This document shows positions 8,740 to 17,487 of a stretch of 64,000 nt of DNA, piece by piece. The DNA is from JASLDZ01 sp964244065 (GTDB taxonomy: Bacteria > Pseudomonadota > Alphaproteobacteria > Caulobacterales > Caulobacteraceae). The position numbers were made by a program, and so were the translations under genes. The number at the start of each line of letters is the position of its first letter. The first letter of the stretch is position 1. The notes below the pieces were generated by a model, which made no database searches, was not told where the DNA came from, and was given only the letters and a program-made list of their open reading frames with translations. The DNA is taken from positions 186,001-250,000 of the forward strand of contig CAXTHH010000002.1 in the NCBI GenBank assembly GCA_964244065.1, given 5' to 3'.

Positions 8740-9551
8740 CGCGCGAAGGCGCCGAGACGACGCTCGCGGCCGCCGGGGCGGCGGCCGAGGATCGCTTTCC
8801 CCTGTTCGAGGCCGCCATCTCCTGCGCCCTGCACGAGGCGCCCGGCCGCGATCCGGAGCCCGCCCGCGCCCTGGCCGCGGAGGCCGAGGCGCGGCTCCGC
8901 ACCCGCCTGAAGCGCCAGTCGCCCGACGAAGCCCTGTGCGAGGCCCTGGGCATGGACCTGCGGCTGCAGGGCGACCTCCTGGCCCCCGACAGCCCGGACA
9001 ACACCGACCTGATCAGCGTGTGCGAGCGCCGGCGGGGCCTCTCCGTCGCGCTGGGCGTCCTGTTCCTGGAGGCGGGACGGCGCTGCGCCGTGCGCCTGGC
9101 GGGCGTCGACTTCCCCGGCCATTTCCTGCTGCGCGTGGAGACGCCGGAAGGGCCCATGGCGCTCGACCCCTTCACCGGCGGGCAGGTGGTGATGCCGTCG
9201 GAGCTGGTGCGCCGGGCCCTGCGGGCGGGCCTGCCCCCCTCGGCCGCCGACGACCTGGAGCACCTGATGCGCCCCTCCAGTCCGCGGCAGGTGGTGCTGC
9301 GGCTGCAGGCGCAGATCTACGCGCGGGCCGTTCGGGCGGGCGACTTCGCCATGGCCGAGCGCTCCGCCCTCCGCCGGGCGCTGCTCGACCCCTCCGACCA
9401 CCGGCCGTGGCTGGACGTGGCTGCGGCGCGCGAGGGCCAGGGCCGGCTGGCGGGCTCGCTGGAGGCCCTCGCCCGGGCGCAGACGCTGGACGGCATGGCG
9501 TCCCTCGCCGCCCGGGCCCAGCGCGAGCGCGTGCGCATGCGCCTGAACTGA
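8736..9551 (+). CDS. SirB1 family protein (transglutaminase-like fold plus TPR)
   Basis: A 271-residue cytoplasmic protein of the SirB1/transglutaminase-like family. The conserved core, around residues 83-135, has NTDLISVCERRRGLSVALGV followed by VDFPGHFLLRVE; the C-terminus (~185-265) is helical and TPR-like. The family's biochemical role is unclear, though members often neighbour RNA-modification or prfA-prmC genes. It overlaps yraN by 4 bases (GTG start), so rsmI-yraN-sirB1-like is one operon ending just before parS site 3. Confidence 0.85.
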   Translation: MTREGAETTLAAAGAAAEDRFPLFEAAISCALHEAPGRDPEPARALAAEAEARLRTRLKRQSPDEALCEALGMDLRLQGDLLAPDSPDNTDLISVCERRRGLSVALGVLFLEAGRRCAVRLAGVDFPGHFLLRVETPEGPMALDPFTGGQVVMPSELVRRALRAGLPPSAADDLEHLMRPSSPRQVVLRLQAQIYARAVRAGDFAMAERSALRRALLDPSDHRPWLDVAAAREGQGRLAGSLEALARAQTLDGMASLAARAQRERVRMRLN

Positions 9552-9552
9552 T

Positions 9553-9568
9553 GTTCCACGTGGAACAT
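9553..9568. promoter_or_regulatory. parS centromere site 3 (perfect palindrome)
   Basis: TGTTCCACGTGGAACA is a perfect 16-bp inverted repeat that begins 2 bases after the stop of the SirB1-like gene and precedes gshB. It departs from the consensus TGTTTCACGTGAAACA symmetrically, at one position per half-site. Confidence 0.88.
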
Positions 9569-9624
9569 CCGTCGGCCGCCCATCCCCGCCTTCGCGGCGA
9601 AGAGCGGACGGGGTAAGGAGCCCC

Positions 9625-10563
9625 ATGCGCGTCGCCATCCAGATGGACCCGATCGACCGGGTCGACGTCTCCGCCGACACCACCTTCCTGATGGCGCGCA
9701 ACGCGCTGGAGCGTGGGCACGAGGTGTGGACCTACCAGCCCGACGCCCTCGCGCAGCTGGACGGCCGCATCTCCTGCCGGGCGCGGCGGCTCGAGGGGCT
9801 GACCGACGTGCAGGGAGAGCACGCGGCGCAGGGCGCGCCGGAGCCGCTGGACCTGCATGGCGTGGACGTGGTGCTCCTGCGCCAGGACCCGCCCTTCGAC
9901 ATGGCCTACATCACCAGCACGCACATCCTGGAGCGGCTCGGCCCGGGCGTGGTGGTCAACGACCCGGCGGAGGTGCGCAACGCGCCGGAGAAGCTGTACG
10001 TGACCGGCTTCCCCGGCCTGCAGCCGCCCACCCTGATCACCCGCGATCCGCTGGCCATCGCCGCCTTCCGCGACCGGCACGAGGACGTGATCGTCAAGCC
10101 GCTGTACGGCAACGGCGGCGCCGGCGTGTTCCGGCTGAAGCCCGGCGACGGCAACCTCGATTCGCTCCTGGAGCTGTTCTTCGCCGCCAGCCGCGAGCCG
10201 GTGATCGCCCAGGCCTTCCTCCCCGACGTGAGCGCCGGTGACAAGCGCATCCTGCTGGTGGACGGCGAACCGGTGGGGGCCATCAACCGCGTGCCCGCCG
10301 AGGGCGCGGTGCGCAGCAACCTGCACGCGGGCGGCCGCGCGGAGGCCGCGGAGCTGACCGCCCGCGACCGCGAGATCTGCGCCCGGATCGGGCCGGACCT
10401 GAGGGCGCGGGGCCTGCTGTTCGTGGGCATCGACGTGATCGGCGACCACTGCACGGAGATCAACGTCACCTCGCCCACGGGCGCCCAGCAGCTGAAGCGC
10501 TTCACCGGCGTGGACGCGACCGCCCTGATGTGGGACGCGATCGAGAGCCGCCGCCGGGGCTGA
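9625..10563 (+). CDS. gshB: Glutathione synthase GshB
   Basis: ATP-grasp ligase joining gamma-glutamylcysteine and glycine. The 312-residue product has the landmarks of proteobacterial GshB: N-terminal MRVAIQMDPI, LRQDPPFDMAYITSTHILE (~92-110), VVNDPAEVRNAPEKLY, the ATP-grasp glycine loop KPLYGNGGAGVF (~159-170) and the C-terminal EINVTSPTGAQQL. A GTAAGGAG ribosome binding site precedes the ATG. It begins 57 bases after parS site 3. Confidence 0.96.
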   Translation: MRVAIQMDPIDRVDVSADTTFLMARNALERGHEVWTYQPDALAQLDGRISCRARRLEGLTDVQGEHAAQGAPEPLDLHGVDVVLLRQDPPFDMAYITSTHILERLGPGVVVNDPAEVRNAPEKLYVTGFPGLQPPTLITRDPLAIAAFRDRHEDVIVKPLYGNGGAGVFRLKPGDGNLDSLLELFFAASREPVIAQAFLPDVSAGDKRILLVDGEPVGAINRVPAEGAVRSNLHAGGRAEAAELTARDREICARIGPDLRARGLLFVGIDVIGDHCTEINVTSPTGAQQLKRFTGVDATALMWDAIESRRRG

Positions 10564-10584
10564 CGCGTCCGCATACCGTTAAGC

Positions 10585-10608
10585 TTGACGACACATCGGC
10601 GCGCTACC
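10585..10608 (+). promoter_or_regulatory. Candidate housekeeping (sigma-73-type) promoter
   Basis: TTGACG, a 12-base spacer and GCTACC match the Caulobacter housekeeping pattern TTGACGS-N10-14-GCTANA at most positions. The predicted transcript would start within a few bases of the ATG at 10617. No Shine-Dalgarno sequence is visible there, so the mRNA is probably leaderless. Confidence 0.55.
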
Positions 10609-10616
10609 GTGCGGGT

Positions 10617-11741
10617 ATGAGCGCGTCCGCCGAGGTCCGCAGTCTGCGAGCGATGGTGTCCACCGCGTCGACCGCGCGGGTGATGAACCTTGCGCGCCGG
10701 CACGGCGGGGCGGGCCCGCGCCATACGCCCAAGCGGGCGCTGTTCGCGAACACCGTGCTCGACCGCGCCATCCTGGTGAAGCACCGGGTGCGGCCGCACG
10801 AGCGGGACGCCTTCGTCTCACCTCCCAGCGTCGCCACCAAGGTGCTGATCCCCATCGATCCCGCCGACCTGCAGGTGGGCGCGCACAGCTTCTTCGTGGG
10901 CCAGCGCGGCGTCGGGCAGGTCTACGCGGAGCTGCTGGGCGTCGCCCTCGGCGACCAAGAGCACAACGGCGACCTCAAGGTGCTGGCCGCGCTCGACGAG
11001 CTGCCTACGCTCGACCCGTTCCTGACTCGCGAGCACCTGAAGCGCCGGGGGATCGTCGCCGACGACGACTACTTCGAGATCAGCCCGTCCGATGTGGCGC
11101 GCATGTTCCAGTTCGTCGAGCAGAACATCGTGCCCCTCGTCGACCTGTGCTTCCGCGGCTCGGGGGCGGCCAGCGGAGCCCAGGCCCAGCGCCTGGCCCA
11201 GAAGATCCTGGCTGCGGACCTCGACGCCACCATGGACCCCCTGCGCCTGACCCTGAAGATGAACGAGGAGCAGTTCCTGGAGGGCATCTTCTGCTGGAAG
11301 GGCTTTCTCTACTACAAGTGGGTGCTGAACGACTGCGTGCGCCTGGCGCACGACGTGGCGGGCGAGATCGAGAGCGTGCGCCTGCGCGGCAAGGCCACGG
11401 CGGAGGAGCAGGCCTACATCCAGGGCGCCCGGGAGCGGCTGCAGACCGGCATCAAGAAGGCCTGCCGCGAGGTGAAGGCCACCCTCGACCGCTACGACCA
11501 GGCGTTCGAGGCGCTGACGCAGCGGGCCGACCCCATGGCCTTCCGCGAGTTCCTGATCGCCGCCCCCGACATGTTCTTCGGCGTGGGCGACCGGCTGGGC
11601 GCCATCCAGCACATCACCAGCTTCTGGCGCTATCGCTTCCGCAAGGACGCGGCCATGATCACCGCCCCCGAGCTCCTGGACATCTTCGTCGACTTCGAGA
11701 GCGGCCTCGGGCTCGCCGGCGAGCGCCAGGACCGCTGGTAG
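10617..11741 (+). CDS. Conserved protein of unknown function
   Basis: A 374-residue, soluble, mostly helical protein with no signal peptide, membrane segment or motif I recognise. Residues ~75-95 (VATKVLIPIDPADLQVGA) begin an alpha/beta segment; the second half is a long run of amphipathic helices (EEQFLEGIFCWKGFLYYKWVL is notable for its aromatic residues). It has its own apparently leaderless promoter and is not coupled to gshB. The lack of frame breaks, codon use like its neighbours and position in the origin-proximal block indicate a real conserved gene. Confidence 0.75.
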   Translation: MSASAEVRSLRAMVSTASTARVMNLARRHGGAGPRHTPKRALFANTVLDRAILVKHRVRPHERDAFVSPPSVATKVLIPIDPADLQVGAHSFFVGQRGVGQVYAELLGVALGDQEHNGDLKVLAALDELPTLDPFLTREHLKRRGIVADDDYFEISPSDVARMFQFVEQNIVPLVDLCFRGSGAASGAQAQRLAQKILAADLDATMDPLRLTLKMNEEQFLEGIFCWKGFLYYKWVLNDCVRLAHDVAGEIESVRLRGKATAEEQAYIQGARERLQTGIKKACREVKATLDRYDQAFEALTQRADPMAFREFLIAAPDMFFGVGDRLGAIQHITSFWRYRFRKDAAMITAPELLDIFVDFESGLGLAGERQDRW

Positions 11742-11744
11742 GCC

Positions 11745-11924
11745 TCAGCCCTTGCGCGGGGCGGGCCGGGACTTGGAGGCGGACCGGGCGGCGTCGGCGC
11801 GCTCGGACGATCGCGGGCCCGGAGCCCGCCCCTTGTCGCCGCCGGCGGAGCGCTTGCGCGCCAGGGCGTCGACGAGCTTCTCGGCGGCGGTCTTCTCGGG
11901 GGCGTCGGAGTCGTCAGTGGCCAT
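11745..11924 (-). CDS. Small basic hypothetical protein
   Basis: A 59-residue protein, MATDDSDAPEKTAAEKLVDALARK then a Ser/Arg/Lys/Pro-rich tail ending in PAPRKG. It has a short acidic head, one predicted helix and a disordered basic C-terminus, which suggests nucleic-acid or polyanion contact, but no family is recognised. It converges with the preceding gene (stops 3 bases apart) and lies upstream of nothing obvious. An ATG 15 bases further out is possible. Confidence is moderate because GC-rich antisense ORFs of this size arise by chance. Confidence 0.5.
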   Translation of the reverse strand: MATDDSDAPEKTAAEKLVDALARKRSAGGDKGRAPGPRSSERADAARSASKSRPAPRKG

Positions 11925-11974
11925 GACGCACCCTAGCACGTCATGGCCCCGCGGGCGTCAAGGCGCGTCGCGCC

Positions 11975-13366
<1,392 letters not shown>

Positions 13367-13394
13367 GTTCCGCACCTTGTGGGTCTGCGCGGGC

Positions 13395-13429
13395 TATAGC
13401 CTCGGGGTGGACATAAGGAAAGCTTTATG
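13395..13429 (-). promoter_or_regulatory. ahcY promoter with palindromic operator
   Basis: On the minus strand, GCTATA (13395-13400) is a good -10 element. An 18-bp imperfect palindrome, CATAAAGCTTTCCTTATG (13412-13429; CATAARG-N4-CTTTATG), covers the place of the -35. Alphaproteobacterial methionine-cycle genes are known to carry operators of this general form bound by SAH-responsive ArsR-family repressors; assigning that regulator here is an inference. Confidence 0.5.
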
Positions 13430-13478
13430 CCCCGTGCACGCCTTCCCGCAGGCGGGGCGACGGGCGACAAGCGAGGCC

Positions 13479-14207
13479 GTGCTCCGCGTCCTGCCCCTGC
13501 TGCTCGCCGGCGCCGCACTTTCGCCCGCGGCGCCCGCCTGGGCCTCGGGGGGGTCGCACAACGTGGACGACTCGGAGGTGGAGGCGGCGGGTCGCTGCCA
13601 CCTGGAGGTGTGGGGCACGCGACTGGGCGAGCGCGCCGGGCTAATCAACTTCGGCCCCGGCTGCACGCCCAAGCGCTGGCCGCGGCTGGAGCTGGGCGGC
13701 TTCGTGCAGCCGAGCGCCAGCACGGGCGCCTCGGCGGCGGGCTCCGCCGGACCGGCGGTCGCGGCCGATGGCGGCGGCGTGGCGCCCCTGTTCGGGCCCG
13801 CGGTGAAGTACACCTTCCGCCACGACGACACGGGCCTGGGCGTCGGCGCGACGGGCGGCCTCACCTACGACGGCGCGGCCGGCCGGGTGGAGGCGGTCAG
13901 CGGCTTCGTCCCGCTCACCTGGCAGGTCCGGCCCGGCGTGCGCGTGAACCTGAACGCGGGCGCCCAGTACATCCGCAGCGACCGCGAGCTGGAGAGCTTT
14001 TTCGGCGCGCAGCTGGAGATAGCGCTCGGCCGCGGCTTCACCCTGATGGCCGAGCACTTCGGCCGCTCCCGCGCCTTCGCCGGCGATCAGCTGGGCCTGC
14101 GCTGGACGCCAAAGAGCGACCGCTACGACGTGGACCTGGTGCTCGGCCGCCGCATCGACGGCGCCTCCGGCTTCGCCTTCACGCTTGGGGTGACGGCAAG
14201 GCGGTGA
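13479..14207 (+). CDS. Hypothetical secreted protein, probable outer-membrane beta-structure
   Basis: A 242-residue protein with a clear signal peptide (VLRVLPLLLAGAALSPAAPAWA, cleavage after AWA). The mature part opens with a Cys-containing segment (EAAGRCHLEVWG...FGPGCTP; the two Cys could pair). It continues as alternating hydrophobic/polar strands (YTFRHDDTGLGVGATGGLTY, PGVRVNLNAGAQYIRSD, LGLRWTPKSDRYDVDLVLGRR) and ends in FAFTLGVTARR, resembling an outer-membrane beta barrel. The GTG at 13479 was chosen because it begins the signal peptide. It diverges from ahcY and converges with the M61 peptidase, overlapping it by 29 bases. Function unknown. Confidence 0.7.
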   Translation: MLRVLPLLLAGAALSPAAPAWASGGSHNVDDSEVEAAGRCHLEVWGTRLGERAGLINFGPGCTPKRWPRLELGGFVQPSASTGASAAGSAGPAVAADGGGVAPLFGPAVKYTFRHDDTGLGVGATGGLTYDGAAGRVEAVSGFVPLTWQVRPGVRVNLNAGAQYIRSDRELESFFGAQLEIALGRGFTLMAEHFGRSRAFAGDQLGLRWTPKSDRYDVDLVLGRRIDGASGFAFTLGVTARR

Positions 14208-15915
14208 CAGGCAGGCCGGAGAGGCTGCGGGCGCAGACCGGACTGTCTGCGCCCGGACGCAGCCGGACCTGCTGCACCCGCAGCCGCGCTCGGCCCTGAG
14301 GAAGGTAGCGCACCACGCGCTCGACACCGTTCTCCTCCACCCGCAAGGTGTAGGGAGCGGACGAGTCGCCGGGCTCCCCCGCCTCGCGCGCGACAATGCG
14401 CTGTCCGTCCCTAAGCCCGGCGGTGTAGGCGTTGGACCTGCGGTCGACGCCCGTGACGATACGACCGGCCGCTAGCGTAGCCGCTGAATCGAAGCCGCGG
14501 TCGAAGACGGGCCGGGTCTCCCACACGACCTCGGCGCAAGGGCCGAAGGCGTCGGTGGGCAGCGTCACCGTGGCACCACGGCTGACGACGGCGTGAAGCT
14601 CGGGCCGCACATCCAGCCCGAATTGACGCGCCACCGTTCCGACCCGCTGAGCGACGTCTGCCGCGCCGTCATTCGGCCGGCGCACCTCCAGCGCGCGCAT
14701 GACCTCGTCGAGGCTGGAGCCGCGGGCGCGCAGCCTAGCGTTCCATACGGCGGCTAGCAGCGCGCCCCGCTGGTAGGGGAGATCCTGGACGGCGGCTTCC
14801 TTCCAGTACCGAGCGGCGACCTGCGGGTTGGGCAGGTTGCGCACGGGCGACCCGGCATAGGCGAGGAGCGTCTTGTTCCAAGCCTCGGCGAACGCCGAGG
14901 CCGGGACGATGCCGGCGCGCACCGCCAGCGCACGAGCGTAGTAGTCGGTGAAGCCCTCGCCAAACCAGGCGATGACCTGCGAGCCGCGGCGGATGCCGCC
15001 CAGCCGCCGCGGGTTCCAGGTGTGGAAGTACTCGTGCGCGAGCAGGATGGCGGCGTCGGAGAGCGGCGCACGCGTGTCCCACCAGATGGCGAAGGCGTCA
15101 GAACGGCCCGTGCCGCTGACGGAGAAGGCGCGGGGCGAGGCCTGCACAGGCGCGAGCGTCACCAGGAAGGGGCTGCTCGCGGGCGCGTTCCAGAAGCTTC
15201 GCTCGGTCTCGATGACGCGGCGGGCGAGGGTGGCGAACGCCTCGGGCGCGAAGCTGTAGCCACCCACGGTCGCGACCCGCACCGGCGAGGCGGCGCCCAG
15301 GCTTCCGTCCACCCGCACGTCCGGCCCGCCGATTGCGATGCTCTCCAGCACGTCCCCTACCCGGCCCTGCCGCAGCCCGGTGCGACCGGGCCCTCGCAGG
15401 TGCTCTAGGTCCGAGGCGAAGCCGAAGCCGCTCTTTGAGCCTTCCCAGGCGAAGGTGGCCGGCGCCGCCTCGCGGTTCGCCGGGTAGCCGAACAGCGCCT
15501 CGCCAACGGCGTAGAACCACCGCGGGCGCACGATCGGTTTGGATTGATCGACCTCGTCCTCGGCGGTGGGGTCGTGGTCGAAGGCGGACACCACGCGGTA
15601 GCGCACGATCAGTGGGGCGCCCGCGCGTGCTGCGATCCGCACCCGCCCTTTGCCGAGGTCCCGCGTGGCGACGGCGCCCTCCACCGCGAGGTCACGGGTC
15701 CATCTCCACAGCCGGTCGTCGCCCGCCCAGTTCGGAGCCCACCCAAAATCGGTCACGCCGTCCGCGTCGCCCCGGAAGCGTACCTCCACCGCCAGCGTGG
15801 TGAGGGCCCCGCCCTCGATCACCGGAGACAGGCGGTAGTCCACCGTGTCCCGCGCCGGCGCGGGCACGGCGCCCAGGAGTGGCAGGGCGAGTAGGAGGAC
15901 GGCGAGCGGGCGGAT
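14179..15915 (-). CDS. Secreted M61 family aminopeptidase (glycyl aminopeptidase-like), apparent ATC start
   Basis: The zinc motif HEYFHTWNPRR, with the downstream GEGFTDYYA glutamate, identifies a family M61 metallopeptidase; a C-terminal PDZ-like region (~480-560, RSNAYTAGLRDGQRI) is also typical. The first canonical start, GTG at 15867, gives 562 residues with no export signal. Read upstream in the same frame, codons RPLAVLLLALPLLGAVPAPA form a perfect signal peptide that begins at ATC (15915 to 15913) with AGGAG spaced 7 bases before it. I therefore place the start at this rare ATC, giving about 578 residues. Alternatively this is a sequence variant of ATG. The peptidase assignment is firm; the start is inferred. 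Confidence 0.85.
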   Translation of the reverse strand: MRPLAVLLLALPLLGAVPAPARDTVDYRLSPVIEGGALTTLAVEVRFRGDADGVTDFGWAPNWAGDDRLWRWTRDLAVEGAVATRDLGKGRVRIAARAGAPLIVRYRVVSAFDHDPTAEDEVDQSKPIVRPRWFYAVGEALFGYPANREAAPATFAWEGSKSGFGFASDLEHLRGPGRTGLRQGRVGDVLESIAIGGPDVRVDGSLGAASPVRVATVGGYSFAPEAFATLARRVIETERSFWNAPASSPFLVTLAPVQASPRAFSVSGTGRSDAFAIWWDTRAPLSDAAILLAHEYFHTWNPRRLGGIRRGSQVIAWFGEGFTDYYARALAVRAGIVPASAFAEAWNKTLLAYAGSPVRNLPNPQVAARYWKEAAVQDLPYQRGALLAAVWNARLRARGSSLDEVMRALEVRRPNDGAADVAQRVGTVARQFGLDVRPELHAVVSRGATVTLPTDAFGPCAEVVWETRPVFDRGFDSAATLAAGRIVTGVDRRSNAYTAGLRDGQRIVAREAGEPGDSSAPYTLRVEENGVERVVRYLPQGRARLRVQQVRLRPGADSPVCARSLSGLPVTALPSPQA

Positions 15916-16026
15916 GGGGCGGCTCCTGACGGCGGGCGGGGCAGCCTAGCTCGCCTTGCCGCCTTCTGCGCGCGGGTCTAGACCCCGCGGCCATCCCCCC
16001 GTCGTAGAAACAAGGATTTCCGCCGC

Positions 16027-16992
16027 ATGGCTCGCGCGAAGATCGCCCTCGTGGGCGCCGGCATGATCGGCGGCACGCTCGCCCACGTCTGCGCGCGCGA
16101 GGCGCTGGGCGACGTGGTGCTGTTCGACATCGCGGAGGGGACGCCCCAGGGCAAGGCGCTCGACATCGCGCAGAGCTCCACCGTGTTCGGCGGCGACGTG
16201 AGTCTGAAGGGCGCCAACGCCTATGAGGACATCGCGGGGGCCGACGTGGTGATCGTCACCGCCGGCGTGCCGCGCAAGCCCGGCATGAGCCGCGACGACC
16301 TGTTGGGCATCAACCTGAAGGTGATGAAGGCGGTGGGCGACGGGCTGAAGGCCCACGCGCCCGACGCCTTCGTGATCTGCATCACCAACCCGCTGGACGC
16401 CATGGTGTGGGCGCTGCGCGAGTTCTCCGGCTTCGCACCCGAGAAGGTGGTGGGCATGGCCGGCGTGCTCGACAGCGCGCGCTTCGCCCTGTTCCTGGCC
16501 GAACGCCTGGGCGTCTCGGTGCAGGACGTGCACGCCTGGACGCTGGGCGGCCACGGCGACGACATGGCGCCCATGATCCGCTACACGACGGTGGGCGGCC
16601 TGCCGCTGAACGTGCTGGTGGAGCAGGGCGCCCTCAGCCAGGAGGAGCTGGACGCCATCGTCAAGCGCACCCGCGGCGGCGGCGGCGAGATCGTGGCCCT
16701 GCTGAAGACCGGCTCGGCCTTCTACGCGCCGGCCGAGAGCGCCGTGGCCATGGCCAAGAGCTACCTCTACGACCAGAAGCGCGTGCTGCCCTGCGCCGCG
16801 CACCTCACCGGCCAGTACGGCCAGAGCGACATGTACGTGGGCGTGCCCGTGGTGATCGGCGCCGGCGGCGTGGAGCGCATCGTCGAGTTCCCCCTGGACG
16901 CGGCGGAGACCGAGATGTTCGCCAAGTCGGTGGCCTCGGTGCAGGGCCTTGTGGAGGCCTGCAAGGGCATCGACCCGAGCCTCGCCGGCTGA
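16027..16992 (+). CDS. mdh: Malate dehydrogenase
   Basis: NAD-dependent oxidation of malate to oxaloacetate in the TCA cycle. The 321-residue product belongs to the LDH-like MDH group typical of alphaproteobacteria: NAD fold VGAGMIGGTLAHV (~8-20), substrate-specificity loop RKPGMSRDD with Arg, ICITNPLDAMVW, GMAGVLDSARF, and catalytic His in LGGHGDDMAPMIRY. In many alphaproteobacteria mdh leads a sucCD operon; here it is followed instead by a small hotdog-like gene overlapping the stop. Confidence 0.96.
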   Translation: MARAKIALVGAGMIGGTLAHVCAREALGDVVLFDIAEGTPQGKALDIAQSSTVFGGDVSLKGANAYEDIAGADVVIVTAGVPRKPGMSRDDLLGINLKVMKAVGDGLKAHAPDAFVICITNPLDAMVWALREFSGFAPEKVVGMAGVLDSARFALFLAERLGVSVQDVHAWTLGGHGDDMAPMIRYTTVGGLPLNVLVEQGALSQEELDAIVKRTRGGGGEIVALLKTGSAFYAPAESAVAMAKSYLYDQKRVLPCAAHLTGQYGQSDMYVGVPVVIGAGGVERIVEFPLDAAETEMFAKSVASVQGLVEACKGIDPSLAG

Positions 16993-17288
16993 TGGAGGGG
17001 GAGGGCGCGCCGCGGGTCCGCCGCACGGCGGCCCTGCCGGAGGGCGCCTCCTGGGGCCCGGCGGCGCTGGCGGCGGCCCTCGAGCCCGCCCTGCTGGAGG
17101 CCGCGGGGCCGGGCGCGACCTGCGTGTCGGTGAGCCTCGAGTTCGCCGCCCGCCCCGCGCCGGGCGCCGTCGCGCAGGTGGAGGCGTGGGTCGAGCGGGC
17201 CACTCGCACCCTCGTGTTCGCCGCCGCCCAGGCGCGGGTGGACGGCGCTCCGGTCGGCGCCGCCTCGGCGATCTTCAGCCGCGCGTGA
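16992..17288 (+). CDS. Small hotdog-fold-like (thioesterase-related) protein
   Basis: A 98-residue protein whose C-terminal half (VSLEFAARPAPGAVAQVEAWVERATRTLVFAAAQ then VDGAPVGAASAIFSR) reads like the beta-sheet half of a PaaI/acyl-CoA thioesterase hotdog fold. The long N-terminal helix with its usual catalytic residue is not evident, so it is a minimal or truncated member. The ATG overlaps the mdh stop by one base (TGATG), implying co-translation with mdh. Enzymatic function is an inference. Confidence 0.6.
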   Translation: MEGEGAPRVRRTAALPEGASWGPAALAAALEPALLEAAGPGATCVSVSLEFAARPAPGAVAQVEAWVERATRTLVFAAAQARVDGAPVGAASAIFSRA

Positions 17289-17330
17289 GCTCCCCGCGTG
17301 GCTCGCTGAACCCACACGCCCCACCTCCGC

Positions 17331-17429
17331 CGCCCTCGGGCTCGACCCGAGGGCCGAGCCGTCCGCGGCTCCACGGGGCCGGTGTCGGCGCACGACCGGC
17401 GCCCGGCCCTCGGATCAAGTCCGAGGGCG
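17331..17429. repeat. Dispersed palindromic repeat, copy 1 (CGCCCTCGGG...CCGAGGGCG family)
   Basis: A 99-bp element with outer arms CGCCCTCGGGCTCGACCCGA and its near-complement at 17401-17429. The centre contains CGCACGACCGGCGCCCGG. A second copy with the same centre and arms is at 33959-34055, some 16.6 kb away. It separates the mdh unit from the acyltransferase and could act as a transcription stop for both sides. Confidence 0.8.
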
Positions 17430-17487
17430 CCGGGGGGAGGTCGGCCGTTAGCGGGATGTTTGCCGGGGCGTGGCAAGGCGGAGGGGC

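Noticed and set aside
1..9600. Replication origin
   Set aside because: The parABS cluster suggests proximity, but no cluster of DnaA boxes with an AT-rich unwinding element or CtrA TTAA-N7-TTAA sites was seen.
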